Shown here piece after piece: positions 32,771 through 43,918 of a stretch of DNA of 64,000 nucleotides; position 1 is the first letter of the stretch; every line of letters starts with the position of its first letter. Position numbers and translations under genes: made by a program. Source of the DNA: Microvelia longipes (Eukaryota > Arthropoda > Insecta > Hemiptera > Veliidae); the NCBI GenBank assembly GCA_018340805.1, contig JACMZG010001870.1:46006006-46070005 (forward strand). The letters run 5' to 3'. The notes beneath the pieces were generated by a model. The model was given only the letters and a program-made list of their open reading frames with translations. It had not been told where the DNA came from and ran no database searches.

Positions 32771-33133
32771 ATTCTAACATCAATTTAAATCTCCCTGGTC
32801 CTAAATTATACGCAGAGCATTGCCTGCGTAGAATATCAGCGACCCTTCTTGCCAATGCAGGTGCATCTATGACAACTTTACAAAGGCATGGCAATCAAGT
32901 GCAGTGGCTATATAGAGTCATCTATGCCAAATAAAATCCAAGTCACGGAACAAATTCTAAATAATATAAGGAATGAAAAAGAATGTATACAAAAAAAAAG
33001 AAAACCCCCTACCTACAATCGTTATCAACATCTTTTCAAATTGTAACTTCTCATTCCCATCATCATCAAGAAATTTTAAAAAATTAATTAGAAATATATT
33101 TCACTTATTATCTAAGTCGTAGGTAAAATTTAA
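32771..33133. other. No gene recognised
   Basis: Mixed-composition sequence, nothing identified. Confidence 0.4.
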
Positions 33134-33348
33134 TACACGACAGGGATCGAAGAATTTCGTATTGTCTCCCTCGGCTGGGCCTCGGGAGTCAATTTTAGTT
33201 ATCTTCCTCAGCAAAGCCTCAGGAGCTAACTTGTATACCTCCCTCGGCCCTAAGGCCTTGGGTGTTAATGGAGTTTTCACCTGTGACTTCGCCTTATGTG
33301 AAAACTTAGCCTTGAGCTGTAAAATTTTCTTCTCACCCTTGTCGTGTA
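33134..33348. mobile_element. MITE with TACACGACA termini and internal repeats
   Basis: A 215-bp element. The left end TACACGACAGGG is inverted at the right end as CCCTTGTCGTGTA. Inside are three ~36-bp units of the pattern CCTCGGC...GCCTCGGGAGT, each with inverted CCTCGG / CCGAGG-like character. It reads open on the plus strand (33162-33353), but this follows from the repeat structure and is not a recognised protein. Confidence 0.65.
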
Positions 33349-33693
33349 AATAATTATGTATTAGTTTTGCGTTAAAAGTAAAAATGTTGCGTATAAATAG
33401 TTAATGAAAGTTTCGAACAACGGCCAGGAATAAAGTTTCCATCATGGCTTCAATAACAATAGTTTTGTTTAGGAAAAATAATAATGAAGACAGCAGTCTG
33501 AGTTTTATTAGATTAATTTATTTCATTAGAGCATTCGCACAAGCGATACTTGACATCCTCAGTGAATCTAATAACAAGTAAACAAATTTAAAAAAAAAAA
33601 TGTAATATTAACTTTTGGTTTAATGCTCTTAACTGTATTTTACATTTGTCGTGGTGTAACTATATTAATTATTGTAAGTTTGGGCTATGATTA

Positions 33694-34258
33694 TAGACCA
33701 AGAGCCCAGGGGTGTTTAGTTAATAAAAAGTGTAATGGCTGGAACCGGTCTCAATTTTTCGTAAATACCTTTCTGAACAAGGATCTGCAATTCTGCCGAC
33801 TCGTATCGGATGGGTGTCCCAGGCAGAACGCACTTTACATGTAAAATTTACCACCCAAGTTAATAAGTGTAATGGCTGGAAACGGGTTTTAATTTTTCGT
33901 AAATACCTTCCTGAACAAGGATCTGCAATTCTGCCGACTCGTATCGGATGGGCGTCCCAGGCAGAACGCACTTTACAGGTCAAATTTACCACCCAAGTTA
34001 ACAAACAGTGTAATGGCTGGAACCGGTCTCAATTTTTCGTAAATACCTTCCTGAACACGGATCTGCAATTTTGCAGACACGTATCGGATGGGTGTCCCAG
34101 GCAGAACCTTTGACCCCTAAAGTGCGTTCTGCCTGGGACACCATCCGATACGAGTCGGCAGAATTGCAGATCCTTGTTCAGGAAGGTTTACGAAAAATTG
34201 AGACCGGTTCCAGCCATTACACTTTTTATTAACAAAACACCCCTGGGCTCTTGGACTA
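33694..34258. mobile_element. Fold-back element family B, copy 2, with triplicated arm
   Basis: Starts TAGACCAAGAGCCCAGGGG and ends CCCCTGGGCTCTTGGACTA. The left arm module (TGTAATGGCTGGAACCGGTC to GTCCCAGGCAGAACGCACTT) is repeated three times in tandem (about 33730, 33868, 34008). A single inverted copy forms the right arm. The shared module matches the copy at 3840-4116. Confidence 0.85.
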
Positions 34259-34381
34259 TTATTTTAATATTAACTTGCATTTGTTTTGATTGTTTTTTCA
34301 AAACAAACCTTGTTTGGTATGTATATTTTTATTTCTGTTTTTTTGTAATTGGTTTATGGTTTTGTTTACTTGTTATTAGAT

Positions 34382-34421
34382 TCACTGAGGATGCCAAGCA
34401 TCGCTTGTGCGAAAGCTCTGA
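34382..34421 (+). ncRNA. Hammerhead-like ribozyme, plus strand
   Basis: Helix I TCA with TGA (3 bp), core CTGAGGA (allowed variation at the seventh core position), one extra T, helix II of 7 bp between GCCAAGC and GCTTGTGC with one bulged T, GAAA, palindromic helix III AGCT, cleavage base C at 34418. The helices differ from those at 18510 and 59116 but pair in the same places. Confidence 0.5.
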
Positions 34422-34745
34422 TGAAATAAATTAATCTAACAAAACTCGGACTCCTGTCAACTATTTAATTCTTAAATATTTTTGTTATTCCATATCATAA
34501 AATAGTCTTCTTCTTTAAACCCATGAAATAGTTTTACTGTCGCTACGAACAACTCTCATGACGAGACAAATTATTAACAATCGAATGGCTAATCAATTTA
34601 GAGTTGTAGAATTTATCTTGCATCTGTTATTTCTTCTTTTTATGAAATGTTATAGTAAATAATACAAATACTCATAAGCATTCTTTGTTGATAATTCTGA
34701 CAAGAAAACAAATTCCTACGACAAATATAGGGACTATAGTACGAT

Positions 34746-34905
34746 AAAGGGCTGAGATCAGTTTACACCGCGGGAAAATAGTGTCGTTGACCAATAAGAT
34801 GGCCTGATTTGTAATTGAGGGCGTGGTTTAACATCCAGGACTAACCTCATTGGCTCCCTTGCATTATTCTCCCAAGCTGTCTATTGATTTTAGCCGTGTG
34901 TAGTG
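34746..34905. mobile_element. MITE family F, copy 1
   Basis: Ends related to GGCTGAGATCAGTTTACA and TGATTTTAGCCGTGTG, with the internal block CATCCAGGACTAACCTCATT. The same design and internal block occur at 41808-41970. Confidence 0.65.
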
Positions 34906-34954
34906 CTATAATCATAAAAAAGGTTATGTCAATTCGAAGGAAGGATCGTATGGG

Positions 34955-35107
34955 TGCGGAAGAAAGACCGTATGCACACAGAGGAATGTATGTACACGGA
35001 GGAACGAACGCATCCATACGAAGCGCTCGTATATATATGAAGGATGGACTGTATATATATATATACGGTTAGGAAAGACAGTAAGCATTCTTCCTAACAG
35101 AAGAAAG
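34955..35107 (+). repeat. Direct repeat J, copy 1
   Basis: Matches 36517-36663: GAAGAAAGACCGTATGCACA, GGAATGTATGTACACGGAGG, CATACGAAGCGCTCGTATAT and AAGACAGTAAGCATTCTTCC. The GGAAAGACCGTAAGC theme is the same as in the satellite at 37130-38160, which probably grew from it. Confidence 0.8.
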
Positions 35108-36516
35108 GGTACTTCTTAAGATAGTTACTCCCCCAGATGGTTACTCCCCAAAAGGGAGTAACCAAGGATTTGATGTAGATAGTTACTCCCTAATAACAAA
35201 GTAAGAAAAAGAAAGGTTTAAGGGCAAAAATGTATGTGAAAAACAAAGAAAGAAGAAAATGGGCACTTTCATAGAAAAGGGACCCTTAAACAGCGGTACC
35301 TTTTCTATATAAGTACCCGTGGGGCGACATTATAGACAAAGTATTGAATATAATGAATTTAATAAAAATAAACTGGAGATATTTAACCTCTAATCGGGCA
35401 GGATGTGAAAATACATGGACCAATGAGGCACCCAATTTCTATAAAGTACCAGAAAAGGAATATTAGAATAAACGTATAGAAATAAAATAAAATATAAAGA
35501 TAGAATACATTAATATGTGATAAACTCATAAATAAATAGGCAAATATATATTCAAAATTAAAATAATAATTATGAAAATACTAAAATTGATAATAAAGCA
35601 ATAAATAATGTGTAAGTAATTATAAAGAGTTGAAGTAAAAATATAAAACGCCAAAACCTAAAACTAAGATACATAGACAACAGAGAAGCAAATTTGATTC
35701 AAGCAAAATACATAACAGAGCTACAGAAACATGAAAGTAAAGACATTGAAATGATTAACTTACTTTGAAAACACTTGTTTCAAACTCGATTTTACTTGAG
35801 ATAAAACGTACACAATGAGATTTCCACGGTCAATTAAAAATAAACTGTGATTTTTTTTACAAAAAGAATAAAGATGTTACAGGAATTTGTTAAAATTAAA
35901 TGAAAATGTCAAACAAAAATGACAAATGTCATTAAATAATTGTAAATATGGAAAAAATACATAACTTGGTACAAATAAAACTATGGAGCATGAAGTTTTG
36001 TAATAAAAGATAGCGTTGTACAGGAGCAACTATCTGAAAAGGTTGCTCTCTTCATAGTGAGGTGGGGAGTAACCATCTAAAGAAGGTTTCTCAGAGACCT
36101 TCTTTAAATAGTTACTCCCCTCATAGAGTTGTTGGGGAGTAACCATCTGAAGAAGGTTACTCAGAGACCTTCTTTAAATGGTTACTCCCTCATAGCGTTG
36201 TTGGGGAGTAACCATCTGAAGAGGTTACATAGACACCTTATTTAAATGGTCACTCCCTTAGTTAAGATGTCATATCTTTGTCTTTCCCCTATTCTAACCC
36301 CAACAAAAGCCCCAATGCTTTTCTACATCCCGGGTAAGAGCGTATAATAAGGTGAAATATATGAAGATTAGTAATAAAATCAAAAAAATAAGGGGAGTAA
36401 CCAAAAAAAGGGAGTAACCAGTCTGATTTTTCAAAGGGGAGTAACAATCTAAAGAAGGTCATATAGATAAAAAATCAGTATAGTACTCCCCTAAAAGGAG
36501 TAACAATCTAAAGAAG
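35108..36516. repeat. Region with inverted GTTACTCCCC / GGGGAGTAAC units
   Basis: At both sides (35120-35200, 36020-36270, 36395-36510) short palindromic units pair GGTTACTCCCC with GGGGAGTAACC. Three ~70-bp tandem units sit at about 36045-36250. The centre (about 35200-36000) is AT-rich with nothing recognised. The region is bracketed by direct repeat J. Confidence 0.7.
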
Positions 36517-36663
36517 TGCCGAAGAAAGACCGTATGCACACAGAGGAATGTATGTACACGGAGGAACGAGCGCATCCATACGAAGCGCTCGTATATATAT
36601 GAAGGATGGACTGAATGTATACGGTTAGGAAAGACAGTAAGCATTCTTCCTTACAGAAGAAAG
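36517..36663 (+). repeat. Direct repeat J, copy 2
   Basis: Direct copy of 34955-35107, about 1.5 kb downstream, followed by two short AAAGACCGTAAGCAAAC units. Confidence 0.8.
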
Positions 36664-37129
36664 ACCGTAAGCAAACGGAGAAAGGAAAGACCGTAAGCAA
36701 ACTGTTAGGACAGGAGTTAGATGGTTTGCTAGAAATAGCAACTATGTGTAGCTCCCTCCTGTCCTGACACTTAAACCAAGTTGTGAGAGTTATTGTTTCT
36801 TAGGGTTTACAGAGGGGAGTCTGTATGAGAGCCTAGAGTCCCTACAGCACTGCTTATTCTCCAGTTTACAATCCTGATTATTTCGCCACTTATTATTCGC
36901 CACTTAACAGTTTTCATCACTTTACATTTTTATCTTTTTAGCCTTAAATTCAGTGTGCAGTGTTTACGGGTCCATCTCCCTTCAGATATAACTCTCCTCA
37001 AGTTAAAACCCTTTATTTAAAGCTATCATTTAATTAATTATTACATATTATAATAATTATACTATAATTATTAATATTATATATTTTAAAATATTTTATT
37101 AATTTTTGCTCTACCCAGCTGCCCTAACA
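36664..37129. other. No gene recognised
   Basis: Mixed then AT-rich sequence between direct repeat J and the next satellite. A plus-strand reading around 36830-36880 faintly resembles a LINE C-terminus but is too short to call. Confidence 0.35.
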
Positions 37130-38160
37130 ATACGGAGAAACAAGCGCATGCATACTGGTGAAGGAAAGACCGTAAGCATACGGAGGAACAAGCGCATGCA
37201 TACGGGGAAGGAAGACCGTAAGCATACGGAGAACAAGCGCATGCATACGGGGAAGGAAAGACCGTAAGCATACGGAGGAAAAGCGCATGCAACGGGGGAA
37301 GGAAGACCGTAAGGAGGAACAAGCGCTGCATACGGGGAAGGAAAGACGTAAGCATACGGAGGAACAAGCGCATGCATACGGGGGAAGGAAAGGTAAGGAT
37401 ATGGAGGAACAAAGCGCATGCATACGGGCGAAGGAAAGACCGTAAGCATACGGAGGAACAAGCGCATGCATACGGGGAAGGAAAGACCGTAAGCATACGG
37501 AGGAACAAGCGCATGCATACGGGGGAAGGAAAGACCGTAAGGATATGGAGGAACAAAGCGCATGCATACGGGCGAAGGAAAGACCGTAAGCATACGGAGG
37601 AACAAGCGCATGCATACGGGGGAAGGAAGACCGTAAGATATGGAGGAACAAGCGCATGCATACGGCGAAGGAAAGACCGTAAGCATACGGAGGAACAAAG
37701 CGCATGCATATGGAGGAAGGAAAGACCGTAAGGATACGGAGGAACAAGCGCATGCATACGGGGGAAGGAAAGACCGTAAGGATATGGAGGAACAAAGCGC
37801 ATGCATACGGGGGAAGGAAAGACCGTAAGGATATGGAGGAACAAAGCGCATGCATACGGGCGAAGGAAAGACCGTAAGCATACGGAGGAACAGCGCATGC
37901 ATATGGAGGGAGAAGACCGTAAGGATATGAGGAACAAAGCGCATGCATACGGCGAAGGAAAGACCGTAAGCATACGGAGGAACAAGCGCATGCATACGGG
38001 CGAAGGAAAGACCGTAAGCTTACGGAGGAAGGAAAGACCGTAAGCATACGGAGGAAGGAAAGACCGTAAGCATACGAAGGAACAAGCGCATGCATACGAG
38101 GGAAGGAATGACCGTAAGCATGCAGAGAAGCGATCGTATGCATACGAAGAACAGATCCTA
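37130..38160. repeat. Satellite, 48-bp unit
   Basis: About twenty-two copies of GCATACGGAGGAACAAGCGC, ATGCATACGGGGGAAGG and AAAGACCGTAA. CCGTA-AGCA-TACGG forms a perfect hairpin in most units. Because 48 is a multiple of three, frames on both strands stay open for up to 359 codons (for example 37086-38165, minus). These have no domain, codon structure or start context and are judged artefacts. Confidence 0.95.
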
Positions 38161-38879
38161 TGCATATAACCCTAAATTTAAAGGGATACCCTGTTACTTA
38201 ATCTCATATAACAATAATTTAGTTTGCTTTTTAGGGTAACGGCAATACTTTTTTATCTACAAAATTTATAAGAGTTAAAAAAAGAAAAAATGTTGAAAAT
38301 ACCACTAAACAAGATACAAAAAGAGAACACGAAAAAGTGGTTTTTAAAATTTCAAACACTGTAAAGCTGCAGATGGGCTCTTGTTAGGCTACCCTAGTAT
38401 GGAGGGAGGGGGGGGGGGCGTCTGTTGTGAGCTTTTTACCCCCTCGCCACAGGTTAACCAAATTCATCCTCAACAGCCCTAACCAAATAGGGGACTCTTG
38501 GGTGAAATAATTGATGTCTTTTTAAGGTGGTTTTAGAGGAAAAAAAGAGTCAAACAAAAAACATTTCAAACAAATATTAGACTAATTGATTTCATCCCCT
38601 TTCCGATTCGCTTTCCCGCTTGGTTTTTATCAGAATTTTAATCAGCTATTTACTCTGTTGTTGGTCGCAGTAATTGTTTATTTCTTTCTATATAGAATAT
38701 TGAGTTTAACCGCAACTCTACATAGTGTAAGGTATGCTAACCAGATATACACTCCATACTTCAAATACCAAATGAAACTGTGTTTTTTACTGTGATTCCA
38801 GTTCATGCATAGAGATATATATGTTACAATGGAATCCTGACATTAGGTGACATCTAATAGAATTCCCTAGTGTTTTCAA
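38161..38879. other. No gene; ends with a 58-bp direct repeat
   Basis: A G-run lies at about 38401-38418. Positions 38821-38878 (ATGTTACAATGGAATCCTGA to GTGTTTTCA) recur at 39459-39515 directly on the other side of the next element. Confidence 0.5.
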
Positions 38880-39457
38880 CTTAAAATAATACTATATATA
38901 GAAGGAGCACAGGACCGTAAACACAATGTAATTCCACTGATAACACGAAAGCCGGTTGACTGGTGCACTTAAGTAATGCTGCCAACCTGACAACAAAACA
39001 TTATTTTAAATATTTGTCATAAACATCTATTAATGAAGAAGGATCGTAAAGAACCAATATAATAACTTAAAACACCTGCTGAATATTTAATAAAACTGGT
39101 CTTAGATGGCAAAAGGGTGGCGGAATACAAGAATCTACATTTAGTTGACGAGGACTACTTTTTATTTATAATTTTAATAAATACGTTAAACTACAATTTA
39201 AAATGCTTTAAATATTGTAATGCACCGATATTTATACTAGTATTTTATGAATAATCAATCATTAATTAATAATAGATCATGATTAATTATTAAACAGCAA
39301 TTATTAATTGATTCACATAATTAAGCAACCGGAAGTATTACCAACTTTTTTATAAGAAAATTGTATCTTTTTAGGGTGGCAGCATTACTTAAGACCTCCA
39401 GTGAACCGCCTTTCGCGTTATCAGTAGTGCTCCTTCTATATATAGTATTATTCTAAG
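38880..39457. mobile_element. hAT-like MITE, copy 2
   Basis: A 578-bp copy with ends CTTAAAATAATACTATATAT and TATAGTATTATTCTAAG, and the GGAGCAC and GCCGGTTGACTGGTGCACTT subterminal blocks. It has no 8-bp duplication. Instead a ~58-bp imperfect direct repeat abuts both ends. Confidence 0.8.
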
Positions 39458-39559
39458 TATGTTACAATGAAATCCCGACGTTAGGTGACTTCTATTGAAT
39501 TCCCTGGTATTTTCATGAAGTCACGAGCTTCATGGGTTTACACTGATAAAGACGTGTTG

Positions 39560-39680
39560 CAATATAAATTTGGCGGTACATATATTCTGAGGACGAGCGA
39601 CGTGGGTCCAAAGGAGGTAGGACGAGCTCATACTTTGTGATAAGGAAAAGTTCCGAGGTACCCCTTAACCGATTTTCATA
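39560..39680 (-). repeat. Family A left-end fragment
   Basis: ATATATTCTGAGGACGAGCG followed by GGAAAAGTTCCGAGGTACCC, the inverse of the family A left end. Confidence 0.65.
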
Positions 39681-40214
39681 ACATCCAGTGTTATCATCAT
39701 CATATCACCATAATTTATCATCATATCATCATAATTTAAAATCAATAACGTCATTATACTCCTAAAAGTTTTATTCATAGAAATAAATCAAAATGATAAA
39801 AAAACAAGCGATGGCGATAAGCTTTAGAACTTGAAGGAAAGTGATAGTTAAATAAGAGGAAAGCTTCTAAATCTCAACAGAATCGAAAAGAATTTCCATT
39901 GCAAAGATGAATTTCCCCGGGGGTTCTTCCCCCGAGATGGGATGTTACTCGCCGAGATAGGGGAATCCCTTCACTAGAGGCTTCGTCTCTACCAATCGCA
40001 TCTTATAGATTTTATTTCTTTGAAATAAAATCTCAGAGGAAGTATTTTATTGATAAAATATGAATTATATTGATAGCTTTCTGATAAAATTATTTACGTC
40101 GCTGCACTTGTGGGGGAGTTTATTAAGGGTTTCATGATATTTCTGTCAATAAACACATTTGATTGGCAAACTGGTAACATGCTTAATGGTTAATACCAGC
40201 TTTCATTTAGAATG
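39681..40214. other. No gene; short hairpins
   Basis: A tandem TCATCATATCA stretch lies near 39690-39735, a GC hairpin CCCCGGGGG-TTCTT-CCCCCGAG at about 39914-39937, and a hairpin GATTTTATTTC / GAAATAAAATC at 40010-40033. Confidence 0.5.
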
Positions 40215-41560
40215 AGCACTGAAGAAGATAACTTAATTAAAAGAGCTTCTTCATCTAAATTGAGACTTGATGAAGCTCTCATGCTTTATTGAAAGAAATT
40301 TTTCAACTAGCAAGATCACTGATGAAGCTCTCAAGCTTATGAAAGAACTTTTTCAATCAAGATCAAAGGCTGAAAGATCTAGCAAGTGAAGCTATCAAGC
40401 TTTATGAAAGAACTTTTTCATCTAGCAAGAGCACTGATGAAGTTATCAAGCTTTATCGAAAGAACTTTTTCATCTAGCAAGATCACTGATGAAGCTCTCA
40501 AGCTTTATTGAAAGAACTTTTTCATCTAGCAAGATCACTGATGAAGCTCTCAAGCTTTATGGAAAGAACTTTTTCATCTAGCAAGATCACTAATGAAGCT
40601 ATCAAGCTTTATCGAAAGAACTTTTTCATCTAGCAAGAGCACTGATGAAGCTCTCAAGCTTTATCGAAGGAACTTTTTCATCTAGCAAGAGCACTGATAA
40701 AGTTCTCAAGCTTTATCGAAGGAACTTTTTCATCTAGCAAGAGCACTGATGAAGCTCTCAAGCTTTATTGAAAGAACTTTTTCATCTAGCAAGATCACTG
40801 ATAAAGCTCTCATGCTTTATTGAAAGAACTTTTTCATCTAGCAAGAGCATTGATGAAGTTCTCAAGCTTTATCGAAAGAACTTTTTCATCTAGCAAGATC
40901 ACTGATAAAGCTCTCAAGCTTTATTGAAAGAATTTTTTCATCTAGCAAGATCACTGATGAAGCTCTCAAGCTTTATCGAAGGAACTTTTTCATCTAGCAA
41001 GATCACTGATAAGCTCTCAAGCTTATTGAAAGAATTTTTCATCTAGCAAGAGCACTGATGAAGCTCTCAAGCTTTATCGAAGGAACTTTTTCATCTAGCA
41101 AGAGCACTGATGAAGCTCTCAAGCTTTATTGAAAGAACTTTTTCATCTAGCAAGAGCACTGATGAAGCTCTCAAGCTTTATCGAAGGAACTTTTTCATCT
41201 AGCAAGAGCACTGATGAAGTTCTCTCAAGCTTTTATAGGCAAGAAGCACTGATAAGCTCTCAAATTGAAAGAACTTTTTCATCTAGCAGAGCACTGATGA
41301 AGCTCTCAAGCTTTATCGAAGAACTTTTTCATCTAGCAAGAGCACTGATGAAAGCTCTCAAGCTGTTATCGAAGGAACTTTTTCATCTAGCAAGAGCACT
41401 GATGAAGTTCTCAAGCTTTATCGAAGGAACTTTTTCATCTAGCAAGAGCACTGATGAAGCTCTCAAGCTTTATTGAAAGAACTTTTTCATCTAGCAAGAG
41501 CACTGATGAAGCTCTCAAGCTTTATTGAAAGAACTTTCATTTAGTATGATCACTGAAGAA
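40215..41560. repeat. Satellite, 52-bp unit
   Basis: About twenty-five copies of GATGAAGCTCTCAAGCTTTA, TCGAAAGAACTTTTTCATCT and AGCAAGAGCACT. Variants alternate (ATCGAAGG versus ATTGAAAG). Degenerate copies continue to about 41650. The frame 41129-41476 reads through units. Confidence 0.95.
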
Positions 41561-41684
41561 CCCCTTTAGCTAAAGTAAAAAAAGCTTTATCTAACATGAG
41601 CACTTATAAAGTCCTCTAGCTAACTTGAAAAAGCTATCGCTTTAATAAGCTAGTGCTTTTAACCACTGATGAAGATTGCTCCGC

Positions 41685-41800
41685 GTCGTTGGCGCTGGGG
41701 GGGGGAGCGCTTCGTGAACACATAGTTTTTGAACTTTATCAGTTAGTCATATTTATATAAGTGGCAAACTGCTGCAATTTAAGCGAATTTTCAAATTTAT
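41685..41800 (+). repeat. Dispersed repeat family E, copy 3
   Basis: A GC-rich start with a G-run and GAGCGCTTCGTGAACACATA, then TTATATAAGTGGCAAACTGC and AAGCGAATTTTCAAATT. Confidence 0.65.
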
Positions 41801-41807
41801 TATAGCT

Positions 41808-41970
41808 TAACACGTGGCTAAAATCAGTTGACAGTGTGGGAAAATAGTTTGAGGAACTAATGAGGTTGGTCCGATTTGAAATGGTGGGCCTGGTTTATCA
41901 TCCAGGAATAACCTCATTGGCTTCCTAGTATTATATTCCCACGCTGTCGACTGATTTTAGCCGGGTGTTA
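41808..41970. mobile_element. MITE family F, copy 2
   Basis: A 163-bp element with inverted ends TAACACGTGGCTAAAATCAG and CTGATTTTAGCCGGGTGTTA. The inner GACAGTGTGGGAA and TTCCCACGCTGTC extend the TIR to about 35 bp. Confidence 0.8.
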
Positions 41971-43499
41971 CACTACAGTGATGAACTCTGTTTTGTTTAC
42001 ATAGTGTCAATTAATGACATAATGATGTGTTTGACATATATATTTCAATAAAAAAAACCAGAACTAATACTGATAATAAAATGTAACTAGGTTTGTTAGT
42101 GATCTTTACATAGCAGTGTATGTGTAAAAAATCTTAGCTAATCTGAACACTAATATGAAGATATGTGACTTTTTGAAATGTTTGTGGGGTCATTTTTGTG
42201 GGTTAATGACGCCAAAAATATTTCATAAACAACAGGGTTTGAGACATTAACAAGGTTGATTTTTGTACCAAGTTTCATTTTTGACCGAGAAATGGTTCGA
42301 AAGTTATCGAAGACATATATTTTTGTAAGCCAATCTTAATTTATCCCTCCCTCAATCACCCCGTCATCCGAAATATCATAATCGTCATTTTCATGATGGA
42401 AATTCGCTAGAAGGATCGAATCGTGTTGAATGATGGTATGCGTCAAGTCCTTTCACAATGTTATGTTATATGACCAAAATCCTCACTTCGCACTCCCATT
42501 TCATTTCTTTAAAAATATAAAAGCTTTCTTAAAAGCGAATAATGTGAATCAAGGGCTTACTGTATATAAGGTCTCTACAGCACTTACCTGAAAGCAAAAC
42601 AAAAACATAAAATTAGTCAATGAAAAATCACAAATATTGATGCCTCATAGTTGATGGGCATAAATTATTGAAACAAGCAATTGTAATACCATAGAGTCGA
42701 TTAACATAATTCAAAAAAGAATTCGTGATGTCACAAACTTGTTTAAAATATTCAATAGAAACCAAGGATCTTGAATAAAGGAGATGACGCATTAAGGAAC
42801 AGTTCTGACCCCATGGAAGTTGTATGAGATAGATAAATAGGAGCAAACTTATCTTCCCAGATAAGAAAAAAAGGCGCCAAACGCAGGTTATGTAGCAAGG
42901 TTGTCGAGTTTGCTTCTAAAATTTCTTCTGTGCTTCTCGTGATTGTTATACATTTGCGGTGCTTGTTAAGTCGTTTGTGGTTATTTAATTTAAATTTTGG
43001 ACTATACTTTGCCACTTCAGTGAGTGATAATTTAACCTTCTCAAGCAATAAACAATGGGAAACCATTGAGAGGTAAGTTTGTCTCTAAAATTTAAGACCT
43101 GCGCTGTTATAAGAATTGTAAGCATAGCAGTTTGTACCAAGCATGTGCAGTTGGTTTTTGACGTGTGTTTCGTGTTGAATTCTTTCTATTTTTCGGTTTC
43201 CTATGGGGTCACTTTTGTATGCCAAATCGACTTTGTGCGTATCCCCTTTATTCAAAGACTTGCTATGGTATTTATTGTATTGCATAATAGGATTAATTAT
43301 GTATTATATATGATATTATTATAATATTATTATATATTATTGATATTAATATATATTATAATATATTTATTATAATAATATTATATATTATTATAGTATT
43401 TAATATATTAATTATATAAAATATGTATATTAATATGATGGTGAAATTCAATAAGACATATTGTTGCAGAGTTGACAAATATAATTAAAAAAAAAAGAT
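41971..43499. other. No gene recognised
   Basis: Positions 42130-42330 are a diverged family A-like piece. A minus-strand frame 42752-43066 (104 codons) has no recognisable domain. A good-looking minus-strand donor (CAG|GTAAGT) at about 42582-42590 is 160 bp downstream but in isolation is not evidence of a gene. Positions 43315-43430 are TA/TTA-rich. Confidence 0.4.
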
Positions 43500-43918
43500 A
43501 TTTTGACGTCACAGAGTTGGTTTACATAATCAAAAGAGATACATGACGTCACAGAGTTGGTTTGCATAATCAAAAGAGATTATTGTGACGTCACAGAGTT
43601 GGTTTGCATAATAAAAAGAAAGAAATTGTGACGTCACAGAGTTGGTTTACATAATCAAAAGAGAGTAATTGTGACGTCACACAGTTGGTTTACATAATAA
43701 AAAGAGAGAAATTGTGACATCACACAGTTGGTTTACATAATAAAAAGAGAGAAATTGTGACGTCACAGAGTTGGTTTGTATAATCAAGAAAGTGATATTG
43801 TGACGTCACAGAGTTGGTTTTCATAATTAAAGGAAGAAATCATGACGTCTCATATTTGATTAAAATAATCAATAGAAGAAATCGTGACGTCACAAAGTTT
43901 ATTAACATAATCAAAAAC
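43500..43918. repeat. Satellite built on TGACGTCA, left block
   Basis: About nine units of ~46 bp: TGACGTCACAGAGTTGGTTT then ACATAATCAAAAGAGA. TGACGTCA, the palindromic CRE (CREB/ATF) site, is intact in most units. The same family continues at 44735-45010 beyond an inserted family A copy. Confidence 0.9.

Larger units (their letters stand above)
33489..34458. mobile_element. Fold-back element with hammerhead-like cores, interrupted by family B
   Basis: Outer inverted arms 33489-33586 and 34361-34458 share GACAGNAGTCNGAGTTTT, TTAGATTAATTTATTTCAT and CACTGAGGATG sequences. Each arm carries a hammerhead-like core: the right one is well preserved (34382-34421), the left one has a changed base after GAA. 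The family B fold-back at 33694-34258 lies between the arms and so inserted into it or is part of it. No target duplication was found. Confidence 0.65.

Noticed and set aside
33162..33353. 63-codon frame in a more GC-rich stretch
   Set aside because: It lies wholly inside a MITE with three internal ~36-bp repeats, which keep the frame open.
34955..36663. LTR retrotransposon with ~150-bp LTRs
   Set aside because: The direct repeats lack TG...CA ends and a primer-binding site, and the interior has no gag-pol remnants.
37086..38165. Three overlapping minus-strand frames of 294-359 codons and several plus-strand frames
   Set aside because: They run through a 48-bp satellite whose unit is a multiple of three. 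All frames on both strands are open for the same reason and encode only short unit repeats.
40215..41560. CRISPR-like regular spacing of repeats
   Set aside because: The unit is a contiguous 52-bp tandem repeat without variable spacers, and the context is a eukaryotic genome. The same applies to the other arrays.
42582..43066. Possible exon on the minus strand: 104-codon frame (42752-43066) and a good splice donor at 42582-42590
   Set aside because: The frame has no recognisable domain, ends before the donor, and has no partner exon. Single donor matches are expected by chance in 64 kb.
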